Part shown: positions 33,151 to 40,812 of the stretch, piece by piece | Layout: each line of letters begins with the position of its first letter | Numbering within the stretch: position 1 is the first letter of the stretch | NCBI RefSeq assembly: GCF_038957035.1 | Contig: NZ_CP152412.1 | Coordinates: forward strand, 434,001-498,000 | Direction: 5' to 3' | Source of the DNA: Bradyrhizobium sp. B097 | GTDB taxonomy: Bacteria > Pseudomonadota > Alphaproteobacteria > Rhizobiales > Xanthobacteraceae | DNA: 64,000 nt | Translations under genes and position numbers: made by a program | Notes under the pieces: generated by a model | What the model was told of the DNA's origin: nothing | Databases searched by the model: none | What the model saw: the letters and a program-made list of their open reading frames with translations, nothing else

Positions 33151-33993
33151 GTGCCGCTGATCAAGAACCGATATGGCAAGGGCCGCGTCCGCGTGATGCG
33201 GATTCACCGCGATGGAGAGCGGCAGGAGGTCAGTCAGCTCAACATCAAGGCGATGGTCGAAGGCGACTTCGCGCGCACCTATACCGATGCCGACAATATC
33301 ATGACGGTCTCGACCGACACCATCAAGAACATCGTCAATGTCGTCGCTCGCGAAAACACCGGTCTGTGCGCCGAGGAGTTCTGCCAGGTGTTGGCGAGAA
33401 AATATCTCGACACCTATCAGCAGATTTCATCGGTCGCGATCACCTCGCACGAGACCAAATGGAGCCGGCTGAGTTTTGACGGCAAGCCACACCCGCACAG
33501 TTTCGTGCTCGATGGCAACGGCCGCCCGACGGTCGAGGCCACGATGACGCGCGATGGCTCCTCGACGCTGAGTTCGGGTGTCGATGGGCTCGCATTCATG
33601 AAGTCGACCCAGTCGGGCTGGGAGAACTATGTCAAGGATCGCTACACCACGATCCCGGAGACCGCGGATCGCATCTGCGCGACCAGCATGGTCGCGTCGT
33701 GGGCATGGTCCGCAAAGCCCGAAAGCTATCCGGCGACGAACGCGAAGATCCTTGACACCATGCTAAGGGTCTTCTCGACGACCTACAGCAGGAGCGTGCA
33801 GGACAGTCTTTACCGCATGGGCGAGGCGGCGCTTGCCGCGGTCCCTGAGATATCCGAGATCAGCATGGCCTGCCCAAACATGCACTTCATCCCGATCAAC
33901 CTCTCTGCTTTCGGACTGGATAACAACAACGACGTATTCCTGCCCACCGACGAGCCTCATGGACAGATCGAGTGTACGGTGGGGCGGAAGTAG
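33151..33993 (+). CDS. Urate oxidase (uricase, cofactor-free)
   Basis: 280 aa from GTG 33151. Oxidises urate with O2 to 5-hydroxyisourate and H2O2. The T-fold catalytic pair is present: Lys10 in NRYGKGRVR and Thr57 in MTVSTDTIKN. SHETKWSRLSFDGKPHPHSF and the late CPNMHFIPINL (with the third catalytic His) and QIECTVGRK segments are typical. No ATG is available near the family N-terminus (MPLIKNRYGKGRVRV), so GTG is used. Next to the UraD-UraH fusion, and preceded by a sigma-54 promoter, which implies control by nitrogen status. Confidence 0.93.
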   Translation: MPLIKNRYGKGRVRVMRIHRDGERQEVSQLNIKAMVEGDFARTYTDADNIMTVSTDTIKNIVNVVARENTGLCAEEFCQVLARKYLDTYQQISSVAITSHETKWSRLSFDGKPHPHSFVLDGNGRPTVEATMTRDGSSTLSSGVDGLAFMKSTQSGWENYVKDRYTTIPETADRICATSMVASWAWSAKPESYPATNAKILDTMLRVFSTTYSRSVQDSLYRMGEAALAAVPEISEISMACPNMHFIPINLSAFGLDNNNDVFLPTDEPHGQIECTVGRK

Positions 33994-34120
33994 GCCGGTG
34001 CTCCTGCCCCGCGTTGCGAGCCGCGTTGACGGCGGCCACCCCGCAGCGGGCGCGCTGCCAAAATATCGAAAACAACCCCATGCAAAGTAGCTGGCGGCTG
34101 CCGGCGTTCGACGAGGCAAT

Positions 34121-34161
34121 TTGACACGTCGGGCAACTCAGGAATATATTTCCAATATTCC
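34121..34161 (+). promoter_or_regulatory. Strong sigma-70-type promoter with overlapping inverted repeat
   Basis: TTGACA (34121-34126), 18-base spacer, TATATT (34145-34150). An inverted repeat GGAATAT (34141-34147) ... ATATTCC (34155-34161) covers the -10 and the expected start, so a repressor could act here. Downstream lie a possible 38-aa gene (34208) and, 390 bases on, the membrane protein gene. Confidence 0.6.
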
Positions 34162-34198
34162 GAAATCGTGCACCCTCCTCGCCCGCACCGGAGCTATT

Positions 34199-34223
34199 TC
34201 CGTTCCGATGGAATCGGAACGGA
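34199..34223. repeat. 11-bp perfect inverted repeat / hairpin
   Basis: TCCGTTCCGAT (34199-34209), spacer GGA, ATCGGAACGGA (34213-34223). No T-run follows, so it is not a normal terminator. In RNA it would hold the ATG of the small frame at 34208 at the top of a stem. Confidence 0.7.
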
Positions 34224-34324
34224 GCTCTAACAAGCGGGGAAGACCAAAGCTCAAATTTTATGAGTTTAAGCAATCGAAACGTGACCGACGTCAAGCCACG
34301 TCCCCGCCGTTAAAGTCGCTTTAA
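34208..34324 (+). CDS. Possible 38-aa AT-hook-like small protein
   Basis: Frame MESERSSNKRGRPKLKFYEF..., ending at TAA 34322-34324. KRGRPK is the core of an AT-hook DNA-binding motif and the peptide is strongly basic. It lies about 50 bases downstream of a strong promoter. Against it: no clear ribosome site, and its start codon is inside a perfect hairpin. Reported as a candidate only. Confidence 0.25.
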   Translation: MESERSSNKRGRPKLKFYEFKQSKRDRRQATSPPLKSL

Positions 34325-34550
34325 TCGCCTGCGCGGCAGTCTCCGGCAGCAGTCCTGAAGCAAGACGATACGCTTAAGATTGATCGTCGCGGCGGCTGTG
34401 GACGGATTTGTCGCTTGCTTCGCGGCTGAGGCTGGCGCGTTTCCCGAACGATCGGAAATTGCATTCGCGCGACATTCCCAGGGTGCTTGCCTCGAAGGAC
34501 CAGGCAGACAAACGCCCGAACTTTATGCGGGTCCGACCGGAAGCAGAGGT

Positions 34551-35582
34551 ATGAGCATGACATGGGTCGAGCGCCAGATACGCAACACGAGCTTGCGTCA
34601 GCTCGGCGCATGCCTTCTGCTGTTCGCGTTTGCGGCTGTCATGGTGCTGGAAAACGTACAGTTTCTCGGCAACTACGCCAGAGGCGTCGTTGCGATGTCG
34701 CAAGACCAAGTGCGCGCGGTGACGAATCTTCCGCAACTGTCGCGCAACTGGGTCGCGCTGCAGGCCGATAAAGTCGTTTCGACCGGCGTCTACTCCCGGC
34801 ACAAACATGACCGCGCGATCTTCTCTATTGCTCAGCTCGGAGACCGCTTGCTCTTGATCAAGGCGGCTCCGGATCGCGTTCTCGACGCGAGAGCGCTGAG
34901 CGGCGGCCTGCTTGCCGCCGACATTGAGACAATCGACCGGATCAGTCGCCTCGTTAAGCGGAGTGGCGATGCCAGCGCGGCGTTCCTCCCTGTCATGCTC
35001 GACACGGAGAAATACACCTCCGCCGCCGTTGCGGCCGTGCTGATCTTGATTGCGGTACCATTGGCGCTCGTTGCCTGGATCGGCGGGCGAGCACTATCGC
35101 GATTAAACGCGCCATCATCGCATCCCGATTTGCGTGCGGTCTGCAGCCAGTCCGCCAATGCGTTGGAAATGCTCAGCGCGCGGCTGGAGCACGACATTGT
35201 GACAGCCAGATCTGCCTTGAAGCTTCGCGGCCACGTGCGGATCACTGACACGCACGTGTTGCAAAGGGGCTGGTTCAGGTTCCGACTGATGCCGCTGTCG
35301 GACATGCTCTATGCCTATAGCATGACGACTACGACACTGATGTACGGCGTGATACCGACCAGCCGCTCGCATTCGCTGATGCTTTACTTCTCCAACCAGA
35401 AGATGCGGGCTTCTGTCCGGAAGGCGCAAACTGCTGAGGTCATGGAGCACTTGGGGAGAGTGGCGCCATGGGTGTTGCTCGGCCACGTCCGTGAGCTCGA
35501 CAAGGCGTACAAGAAAAACAGGTCCAGGCTCATTGACCTCGTCGCGGCGCGGCGCAAGCTAGTCGCGGCCGGTTCGCCATAA
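34551..35582 (+). CDS. Two-segment membrane protein of unknown function
   Basis: 343 aa from ATG 34551 (ATG 34557 also fits). One membrane segment at residues ~17-33 (LGACLLLFAFAAVMVLENVQ), a ~125-residue extracytoplasmic region, a second segment at ~160-180 (AAVAAVLILIAVPLALVAW), and a ~160-residue cytoplasmic C-terminal part rich in basic residues. No recognised catalytic motif. Not clearly linked to its neighbours; it lies between urate oxidase and the xanthine-dehydrogenase-type genes. Confidence 0.75.
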   Translation: MSMTWVERQIRNTSLRQLGACLLLFAFAAVMVLENVQFLGNYARGVVAMSQDQVRAVTNLPQLSRNWVALQADKVVSTGVYSRHKHDRAIFSIAQLGDRLLLIKAAPDRVLDARALSGGLLAADIETIDRISRLVKRSGDASAAFLPVMLDTEKYTSAAVAAVLILIAVPLALVAWIGGRALSRLNAPSSHPDLRAVCSQSANALEMLSARLEHDIVTARSALKLRGHVRITDTHVLQRGWFRFRLMPLSDMLYAYSMTTTTLMYGVIPTSRSHSLMLYFSNQKMRASVRKAQTAEVMEHLGRVAPWVLLGHVRELDKAYKKNRSRLIDLVAARRKLVAAGSP

Positions 35583-35736
35583 AACGAGGCTGCATTCCGC
35601 GCGGGCATTTGCTTCCGACTTGCCGCTTTTGGCCCATCGCGACATATTGCGCTGCCGCGCTAACTTGGTCGCGATATGGGGAAATCGACGTAGTCACCAG
35701 TCACGTCACGCCGCGCGGCGTTTATAGGCACACGGC

Positions 35737-38457
35737 CTAGCCAAATTTCTTCAGTAGTTCCGGAAACAGCCGGTCAGGCTTGAAGGGAACGTCGGTAAAG
35801 CGGATGCCGGTGGCGTCGGCGATGGCGTTGCCGAGCGCGGCGGCGACGGGGTTGTAGGGGCTCTCGCTCATCGATTTCGCTCCCATCGGGCCGACGCTGT
35901 CGGACGTGTCGGCAAAATAGACGTCGGTGCGCGGCACGTCTGCGAAAGCTGGTAAGTGATAGTCCCGGAAGCTCGGATTGATCACGCGGCCGCCGCTGTC
36001 GATCACCAACTCCTCAAAGAGTGCCGCGCCCAGCGATTGCGCCACGCCGCCCTCGACCTGACCGCGGCACTGCATCGGGTTGGCGACACGGCCGGCATCG
36101 GCGGCCTGCACGCTCCTCAGGATCTTGAGCGCGCCGGTACCCTTGTTCACTGCGACACGGAACCCCTGCACGTTGAATGCGACCGAACGCGGCGTTCCCT
36201 CCGACGTGCCGCTGGCTTGCAGGAGCTGGCCGCTGCCGCGCGCCGAGCGCGCAAGCTCGATATAGGGCAGTCGCTCCTTGCCGCAGACCGCGTGATCGGC
36301 CTCCAGCACGCAGGTGCCAGGATCACCTCCAGCCAGACGGCAGGCCAGTGCCTTCAGGTCGCCCGCCAGATTCTCGGCCGCGGCCTGCGTCGCGCTTCCG
36401 GCCACGAAAATCCCCGCGCTGCCATAGGCGCCGGTGTCGTGGCCGCCATGCGCGGTGTCGGATTGTCTCAGGCGGATGCGATCGACCGACGTGGCGAGCG
36501 CGGTGGCCGCGATCTGGCGATGCACCGTGCTGGTGCCGTTACCGAATTCCGCGGTGCCGACGGTCAGCTCGAAATGCCCGTCGTCGCAGAGCCTGATCCT
36601 GCAATCCGCGAGGTGGCCGGCGGGTGGTACGGTATCGATCATGGTCAGGGCGATGCCGTCGCCGACCAGCCAGTCAGCGGAGAGCTGCGGTGTCGGGGTT
36701 TCCGCTGACATCGCGCGCTCAACCAGGTCGAGACACTGGTCGAGGCCGTAGGAGCCGTACGTCACGTCGTGATATTCGGAGCCGGGTGGCGCGAGCATCG
36801 GGTCGCCTGGCTTGACCACATTGCGACGGCGCATATCGAACGGCGAGATGCCGAGCTGTCTGGCGAGTTCGTCGATGGCCGCCTCGACGGCGATCAGCGT
36901 CTGCGGCAGACCATAGCCGCGGAAGGCGCCGGCCGGCAGCGTGTTCGTGTAGCAGGCAATCGCATCAACCTTCTTGTTCGGGCAGTTGTAGACGCTGATG
37001 GATTCGCTGACCGCGTGGAAGAGCACAGGGCCTGCGTGATTGCCATAGGCACCCGTGTTCGAGAGCACATCGAGCTGCAGGGCCGTCAGATTGCCGTCCT
37101 TGTCTGCCCCGGCCTTGACTGTCACTTGCATTGGATGCCGCGTCGAGGTCGCCGTGAATTGCTCTTCGCGTGTGAATTCGAGCTTGACCGGCCGCCCCGT
37201 GCGGAGTGCGGCGAGCGCCAGGATGTCCTCGACGAGCATCTCCTGCTTGCCGCCGAAGCCGCCGCCGACGCGCTCGCAGAACACCCGGACCTTGTCGGCC
37301 GGCAGCTTGAAAAGGCTGGCCAGCGCGCGGCGGGTCAGGAATGGGACCTGCGTGCTGGAACGGACGTTGAGCACGCCCGAGGCGTCAAGCCATGCCAGCC
37401 CGCCATGGGTCTCGAGTGCGGCGTGCTGGACGCGCTGGGTGGTGAAGGTCCCCTCATAGGTGACAGCCGCCTCGGCGAATCCGCGTGTGACGTCGCCAAA
37501 TTCGCCATGCGTTTCGGCGACAATGTTGCGCGCGGCATTGGCGACGCGATGCGCGGTCGTCTTGTCGGCATGAATGGCCGGAGCGCCCGCGGCGATGGAT
37601 TCGGTGGGATCGAACACGGCGGGAAGGATCTCATACGCGACCTTGATCAGCCGGCAGGCATTTTCCGCGGCGGCTTCGCTGTCCGCCACGACAGCTGCGA
37701 CCTTCTGACCGATGAAGCGGACGGTGGTGTCGAGCACCCTGGTGTCATCGGGATCCATCCAGTCGCGCTCGTGGCGCGCGGTCGAGAACAGGCAATCGGG
37801 CGCGTCCTCATGCGTCAGCACCGCGTGGACGCCGGCGGCCTTCAGCGCATCCGTCTTGTCGATCGCGACTATTCTCGCGTGGGCGTGAGGAGAGCGCAGC
37901 AGCTTGATGTGCAGCAGGCCGTCGATCGTCGTGTCGAAGGTGTAGGGCGCTGCACCGCGCACGATCAGGGGGCCCGCGGGGGCGGGCAGGCTGCGGCCAA
38001 AGGCCGTGCCGGCCGTGGCATCCTCTATGTTGGTCTTGCCGTCGAGCGCGTCCTGGATCGAACGATAGCCGGTGCAGCGGCAGATATTGCCCTTCAACGC
38101 CGCGTCCAGGTCCTGCCGTTGTGCCTGGTTCAGCGAGGCACAGGTCAGGATCATGCCGGCAGTGCAGAAGCCGCACTGAAATCCCTGCGCATCGAGAAAC
38201 GCCTGCTGCAGCGGATGCGTGCCGGTGATGCCGGCAAAACCCTCGATGGTGGTTATCGCATGGCCGTCGGCGCGGAATGCCGGGATCAGGCAGCTATGGA
38301 CCGGCTCGCCGTCGAGCAGCACCGTGCAGGCGCCGCAGTCGCCGGCATCGCAACCCTTCTTGACGCCGAGATGACCGAGCTCGCGCAGGAACGTGCGCAG
38401 GCATTGTCCGGGACGTGGTGGATTCGAGAACGTCTTGCCGTTGATCTCGAACGTCAT
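35737..38457 (-). CDS. Molybdopterin hydroxylase, fused [2Fe-2S] + Mo subunit (xanthine dehydrogenase family)
   Basis: 906 aa. Residues 1-~155 are the two-cluster iron-sulfur subunit: Cys36/41/44/56 (plant-type cluster) and Cys95/98/126/128 (FQCGFCTAGM, CRCTGY). Residues ~170-906 are the molybdopterin-binding chain, including RVGGGFGGKQEML, a GAFRGYG segment and, near the C-terminus, AKSMSESPYNPVAAAL with the catalytic Glu (usually in GxGE; here Ser-Met-Ser-Glu). The FAD subunit is encoded separately just upstream and overlaps by 4 bases. Fits hydroxylation of xanthine/hypoxanthine, but uracil or another N-heterocycle is possible in this context. ATG 38457 is the family start. Confidence 0.9.
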   Translation of the reverse strand: MTFEINGKTFSNPPRPGQCLRTFLRELGHLGVKKGCDAGDCGACTVLLDGEPVHSCLIPAFRADGHAITTIEGFAGITGTHPLQQAFLDAQGFQCGFCTAGMILTCASLNQAQRQDLDAALKGNICRCTGYRSIQDALDGKTNIEDATAGTAFGRSLPAPAGPLIVRGAAPYTFDTTIDGLLHIKLLRSPHAHARIVAIDKTDALKAAGVHAVLTHEDAPDCLFSTARHERDWMDPDDTRVLDTTVRFIGQKVAAVVADSEAAAENACRLIKVAYEILPAVFDPTESIAAGAPAIHADKTTAHRVANAARNIVAETHGEFGDVTRGFAEAAVTYEGTFTTQRVQHAALETHGGLAWLDASGVLNVRSSTQVPFLTRRALASLFKLPADKVRVFCERVGGGFGGKQEMLVEDILALAALRTGRPVKLEFTREEQFTATSTRHPMQVTVKAGADKDGNLTALQLDVLSNTGAYGNHAGPVLFHAVSESISVYNCPNKKVDAIACYTNTLPAGAFRGYGLPQTLIAVEAAIDELARQLGISPFDMRRRNVVKPGDPMLAPPGSEYHDVTYGSYGLDQCLDLVERAMSAETPTPQLSADWLVGDGIALTMIDTVPPAGHLADCRIRLCDDGHFELTVGTAEFGNGTSTVHRQIAATALATSVDRIRLRQSDTAHGGHDTGAYGSAGIFVAGSATQAAAENLAGDLKALACRLAGGDPGTCVLEADHAVCGKERLPYIELARSARGSGQLLQASGTSEGTPRSVAFNVQGFRVAVNKGTGALKILRSVQAADAGRVANPMQCRGQVEGGVAQSLGAALFEELVIDSGGRVINPSFRDYHLPAFADVPRTDVYFADTSDSVGPMGAKSMSESPYNPVAAALGNAIADATGIRFTDVPFKPDRLFPELLKKFG

Positions 38458-39275
38458 GGGTGCGCCTGCAATTCGTCGCGGATCTCCTCGGCAAGCCGCA
38501 ACGTCATGTGCTTGCGCCACAGCGGCCTGCCATGAACGTCGGCGTGGTAGAGGCCATCCGCAATGCGCCGCTGGATCGTGTCGCGGAGTTGGTCGGCACG
38601 AGGCATGGCAGGAAACGACAATTGCACCGGCCGCACCGTCGAGGCGGTGACGGTCAGTGTGAAGCTGCCGTTGTTGTCGACGCTGCCGATCAGCAGCACG
38701 GCTGAGCGGCCGACCGGCGTCAGCGAAATCTGGCGGAATGCCGAGCGCCGCTTCAGGGCAGCGATCGGGATATCGATTTGCCGCAGCAGGTCACCGGGGG
38801 CCAGCACGTTTGCATGATCGCCGGTCACGAAGTCCATGACCGGGATGGTTCGCTCGCCGCCGCGGGCTGGCCAGATCGTGCACACGCCATCGAGCGCCGA
38901 GGTCAGTGAAATCATCGGTCCCGCCGGCAGCGACATGCAGATGTTGCCGCCGATGGTCGCGGTCTTCCAGATCTTGAACGAAGCGAGAAAAGCACGGCAG
39001 CACTGGTTGATCAGCGGCGCGGCCATCCAGTCCGGCGGACAGGCCAAGGCATCGAGCTGCGCGACCGTACAGGTCGCCGCAATGCTCAGATGCGTGTCAC
39101 CAATCGTGAGGGCCGGCCAATTCAGCTCAGCGAGATCGATCAGGCGGATGAGATGCACCTGGGGCTCCGAGAACAGCCAGGTCCCGCCCGCGAGCCAGGC
39201 ATCGCCTGCCGTCCAAACGGGCAGTTGCGCCCGCGAGAGCGGATGGACAACCTCGGTGATGGTGTTCAAGTCCAT
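38454..39275 (-). CDS. Molybdopterin hydroxylase FAD-binding subunit
   Basis: 273 aa. CO-dehydrogenase/xanthine-dehydrogenase FAD domain: AGGTWLFSEPQVHLIRLIDL (FAD loop), ATIGGNICMSLPAG (second FAD loop) and a C-terminal CoxM-type domain. Transfers electrons from the Fe-S clusters to NAD or another acceptor. ATG 39275 is preferred to ATG 39308, because the sigma-54 promoter at 39323-39338 predicts a start near 39311, leaving a 36-base leader for 39275 and almost none for 39308. First gene of the leftward pair. Confidence 0.88.
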   Translation of the reverse strand: MDLNTITEVVHPLSRAQLPVWTAGDAWLAGGTWLFSEPQVHLIRLIDLAELNWPALTIGDTHLSIAATCTVAQLDALACPPDWMAAPLINQCCRAFLASFKIWKTATIGGNICMSLPAGPMISLTSALDGVCTIWPARGGERTIPVMDFVTGDHANVLAPGDLLRQIDIPIAALKRRSAFRQISLTPVGRSAVLLIGSVDNNGSFTLTVTASTVRPVQLSFPAMPRADQLRDTIQRRIADGLYHADVHGRPLWRKHMTLRLAEEIRDELQAHP

Positions 39276-39322
39276 GGATACGCCAGCGCTTTCAACGAGA
39301 TGCATCATTGACTATGAAGTCC

Positions 39323-39338
39323 TGCAAGAGCAACGCCA
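39323..39338 (-). promoter_or_regulatory. Sigma-54 promoter for the molybdopterin hydroxylase genes
   Basis: On the minus strand: TGGCGT (39338-39333), TGCTC, TTGCA (39327-39323). Keeps the essential GG and GC and spacing; two mismatches in the -24 half. Divergent to the site at 39352, with only 13 bases between them. Confidence 0.65.
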
Positions 39339-39351
39339 AGTCTCGTGGACG

Positions 39352-39367
39352 TGGGACGGTCCTTGCA
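39352..39367 (+). promoter_or_regulatory. Sigma-54 promoter for the 8-oxoguanine-deaminase-like gene
   Basis: TGGGAC (39352-39357), GGTCC, TTGCA (39363-39367): one mismatch to the consensus. Predicted start near 39379, 25 bases before ATG 39404, with GGAGA in the leader. Confidence 0.68.
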
Positions 39368-39403
39368 GGTCAGGAATGGCGTTCGCCGGCTCGGGAGACG
39401 AAA

Positions 39404-40756
39404 ATGACGGATCAAATGCAGGCAATCTGGATCAAGGATCCCCTGTCGATTCTCGCCAACGGAGCCGAACGCGGCGTTGTGGTCCATGGCGGCAAGATCG
39501 TCGAGTGCGTGGGCGCCGGGCAACAGCCGACGACGGCGAATGTTGCGGTCTACGACGCGAGCGCCCATGTCGTGCTGCCCGGGCTGATCAATACCCACCA
39601 TCATTTCTATCAGACGCTGACGCGGGCGCTGCCCGCTGCGATGGATCGCGAGCTGTTTCCATGGCTGCAGGCGCTGTATCCGGTGTGGGCGCGACTGACC
39701 CCGCAATCGCTCGAACTCGGCGTCAGCGTCGCGATGTCCGAGCTGCTGCTGTCCGGTTGTACCACGACCACCGATCACCACTACGTGTTTCCGGCGGGGC
39801 TCGAGGAGGCGATCGACATCGAGGTCGCGGTGGCCAGGCGACTGGGTATCCGTGTGCTGCTCACCCGCGGCTCGATGAACCTCTCGCAGCGTGACGGTGG
39901 ATTGCCGCCGGACAGTGTGGTGCAGGACGAGGATGCGATCCTTGCCGACAGCGAGCGGCTGGTGTCGAAGCATCATGAGCGCGGCGGGGACGCGATGGTG
40001 CAGATCGCCCTGGCGCCGTGTTCGCCGTTTTCGGTGACGACGTCGCTTATGCGCTCGACCGCCGATCTCGCCGGCAGGCTCGACGTCCGGCTGCACACGC
40101 ATCTTGCCGAGACCGAGGACGAGAACAGGTTTTGCCAGCAGATATATGGCTGTCGCCCGCTCGATTACCTCGAGCGGTGCGGATGGCTGAATGCCCGGAC
40201 CTGGCTGGCTCACGGCATCTTCTTCGATGCACAGGAGATGAAGCGGCTGGCCGGGGCCGGAACGACCATCAGCCATTGCGCCTGCAGCAACCAGATCCTG
40301 GCGTCCGGTTGCTGTCCGGTCTGCGAGATGGAGGAGGCCGGCGTGGTGATCGGGCTCGGTGTCGACGGCTCGGCGTCGAACGACGGATCCAACCTGATGC
40401 AGGAAGTCCGCGCCGCGTTCCTGTTGCAGCGCGCCCGTTACGGCGTCACGAAGGTCAGCCACAAGGATGCGTTGCGATGGGCGACCAGGGGCTCCGCCGC
40501 CTGCGTCGGCCGTCCGGAACTGGGCGAGATCGCCGTCGGCAAGGCGGCTGATCTCGCGCTGTTCAAGCTTGATGAGCTGCGCTTCTCCGGCTCCGGCGAC
40601 CCGCTTGCCGCGTTGGTGCTTTGCGGCGCACATCGTGCTGATCGGGTGATGGTCGGAGGGAGATGGGTCGTGATCGACGGAGCCATTCCCGGGCTCGATG
40701 TTCCGGACCTGATCCGACGTCACAGCGCAGCCGCGAATGCAATGCACGCGGGATAG
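39404..40756 (+). CDS. 8-oxoguanine deaminase-like COG0402 aminohydrolase 2
   Basis: 450 aa. Amidohydrolase: LINTHHHFYQTLTRALPAAM (metal His pair), HTHLAETEDENRFC (His and substrate Glu), AHGIFFDAQEMK (His), ISHCACSNQILASG and GVDGSASNDGSNLM (Asp). The cysteine-bearing HCACSNQ and SGCCPVCEME segments match the 8-oxoguanine deaminase group, which makes urate from 8-oxoguanine. That product would feed urate oxidase and the UraD-UraH fusion encoded nearby. ATG 39404 follows GGGAGACGAAA. Divergent from the molybdopterin hydroxylase genes with back-to-back sigma-54 promoters. Converges on the BMP lipoprotein gene. Confidence 0.9.
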   Translation: MTDQMQAIWIKDPLSILANGAERGVVVHGGKIVECVGAGQQPTTANVAVYDASAHVVLPGLINTHHHFYQTLTRALPAAMDRELFPWLQALYPVWARLTPQSLELGVSVAMSELLLSGCTTTTDHHYVFPAGLEEAIDIEVAVARRLGIRVLLTRGSMNLSQRDGGLPPDSVVQDEDAILADSERLVSKHHERGGDAMVQIALAPCSPFSVTTSLMRSTADLAGRLDVRLHTHLAETEDENRFCQQIYGCRPLDYLERCGWLNARTWLAHGIFFDAQEMKRLAGAGTTISHCACSNQILASGCCPVCEMEEAGVVIGLGVDGSASNDGSNLMQEVRAAFLLQRARYGVTKVSHKDALRWATRGSAACVGRPELGEIAVGKAADLALFKLDELRFSGSGDPLAALVLCGAHRADRVMVGGRWVVIDGAIPGLDVPDLIRRHSAAANAMHAG

Positions 40757-40767
40757 CGCGCAAGGAG

Positions 40768-40793
40768 ACTCGGGCCGGATCACCCGAGCCCGA
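40768..40793. terminator. Possible bidirectional terminator hairpin
   Basis: CTCGGGC (40768-40774) can pair with GCCCGAG (40787-40793) in the 56-base gap between two converging genes. There is no clear T-run, so this is a weak call. Confidence 0.35.
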
Positions 40794-40812
40794 GCCTGGT
40801 CGTGATCGGGGT

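Noticed and set aside
36769..38535. 588-codon plus-strand frame
   Set aside because: Antisense to the molybdopterin hydroxylase with all its Cys ligands in place; the translated product is low-complexity.
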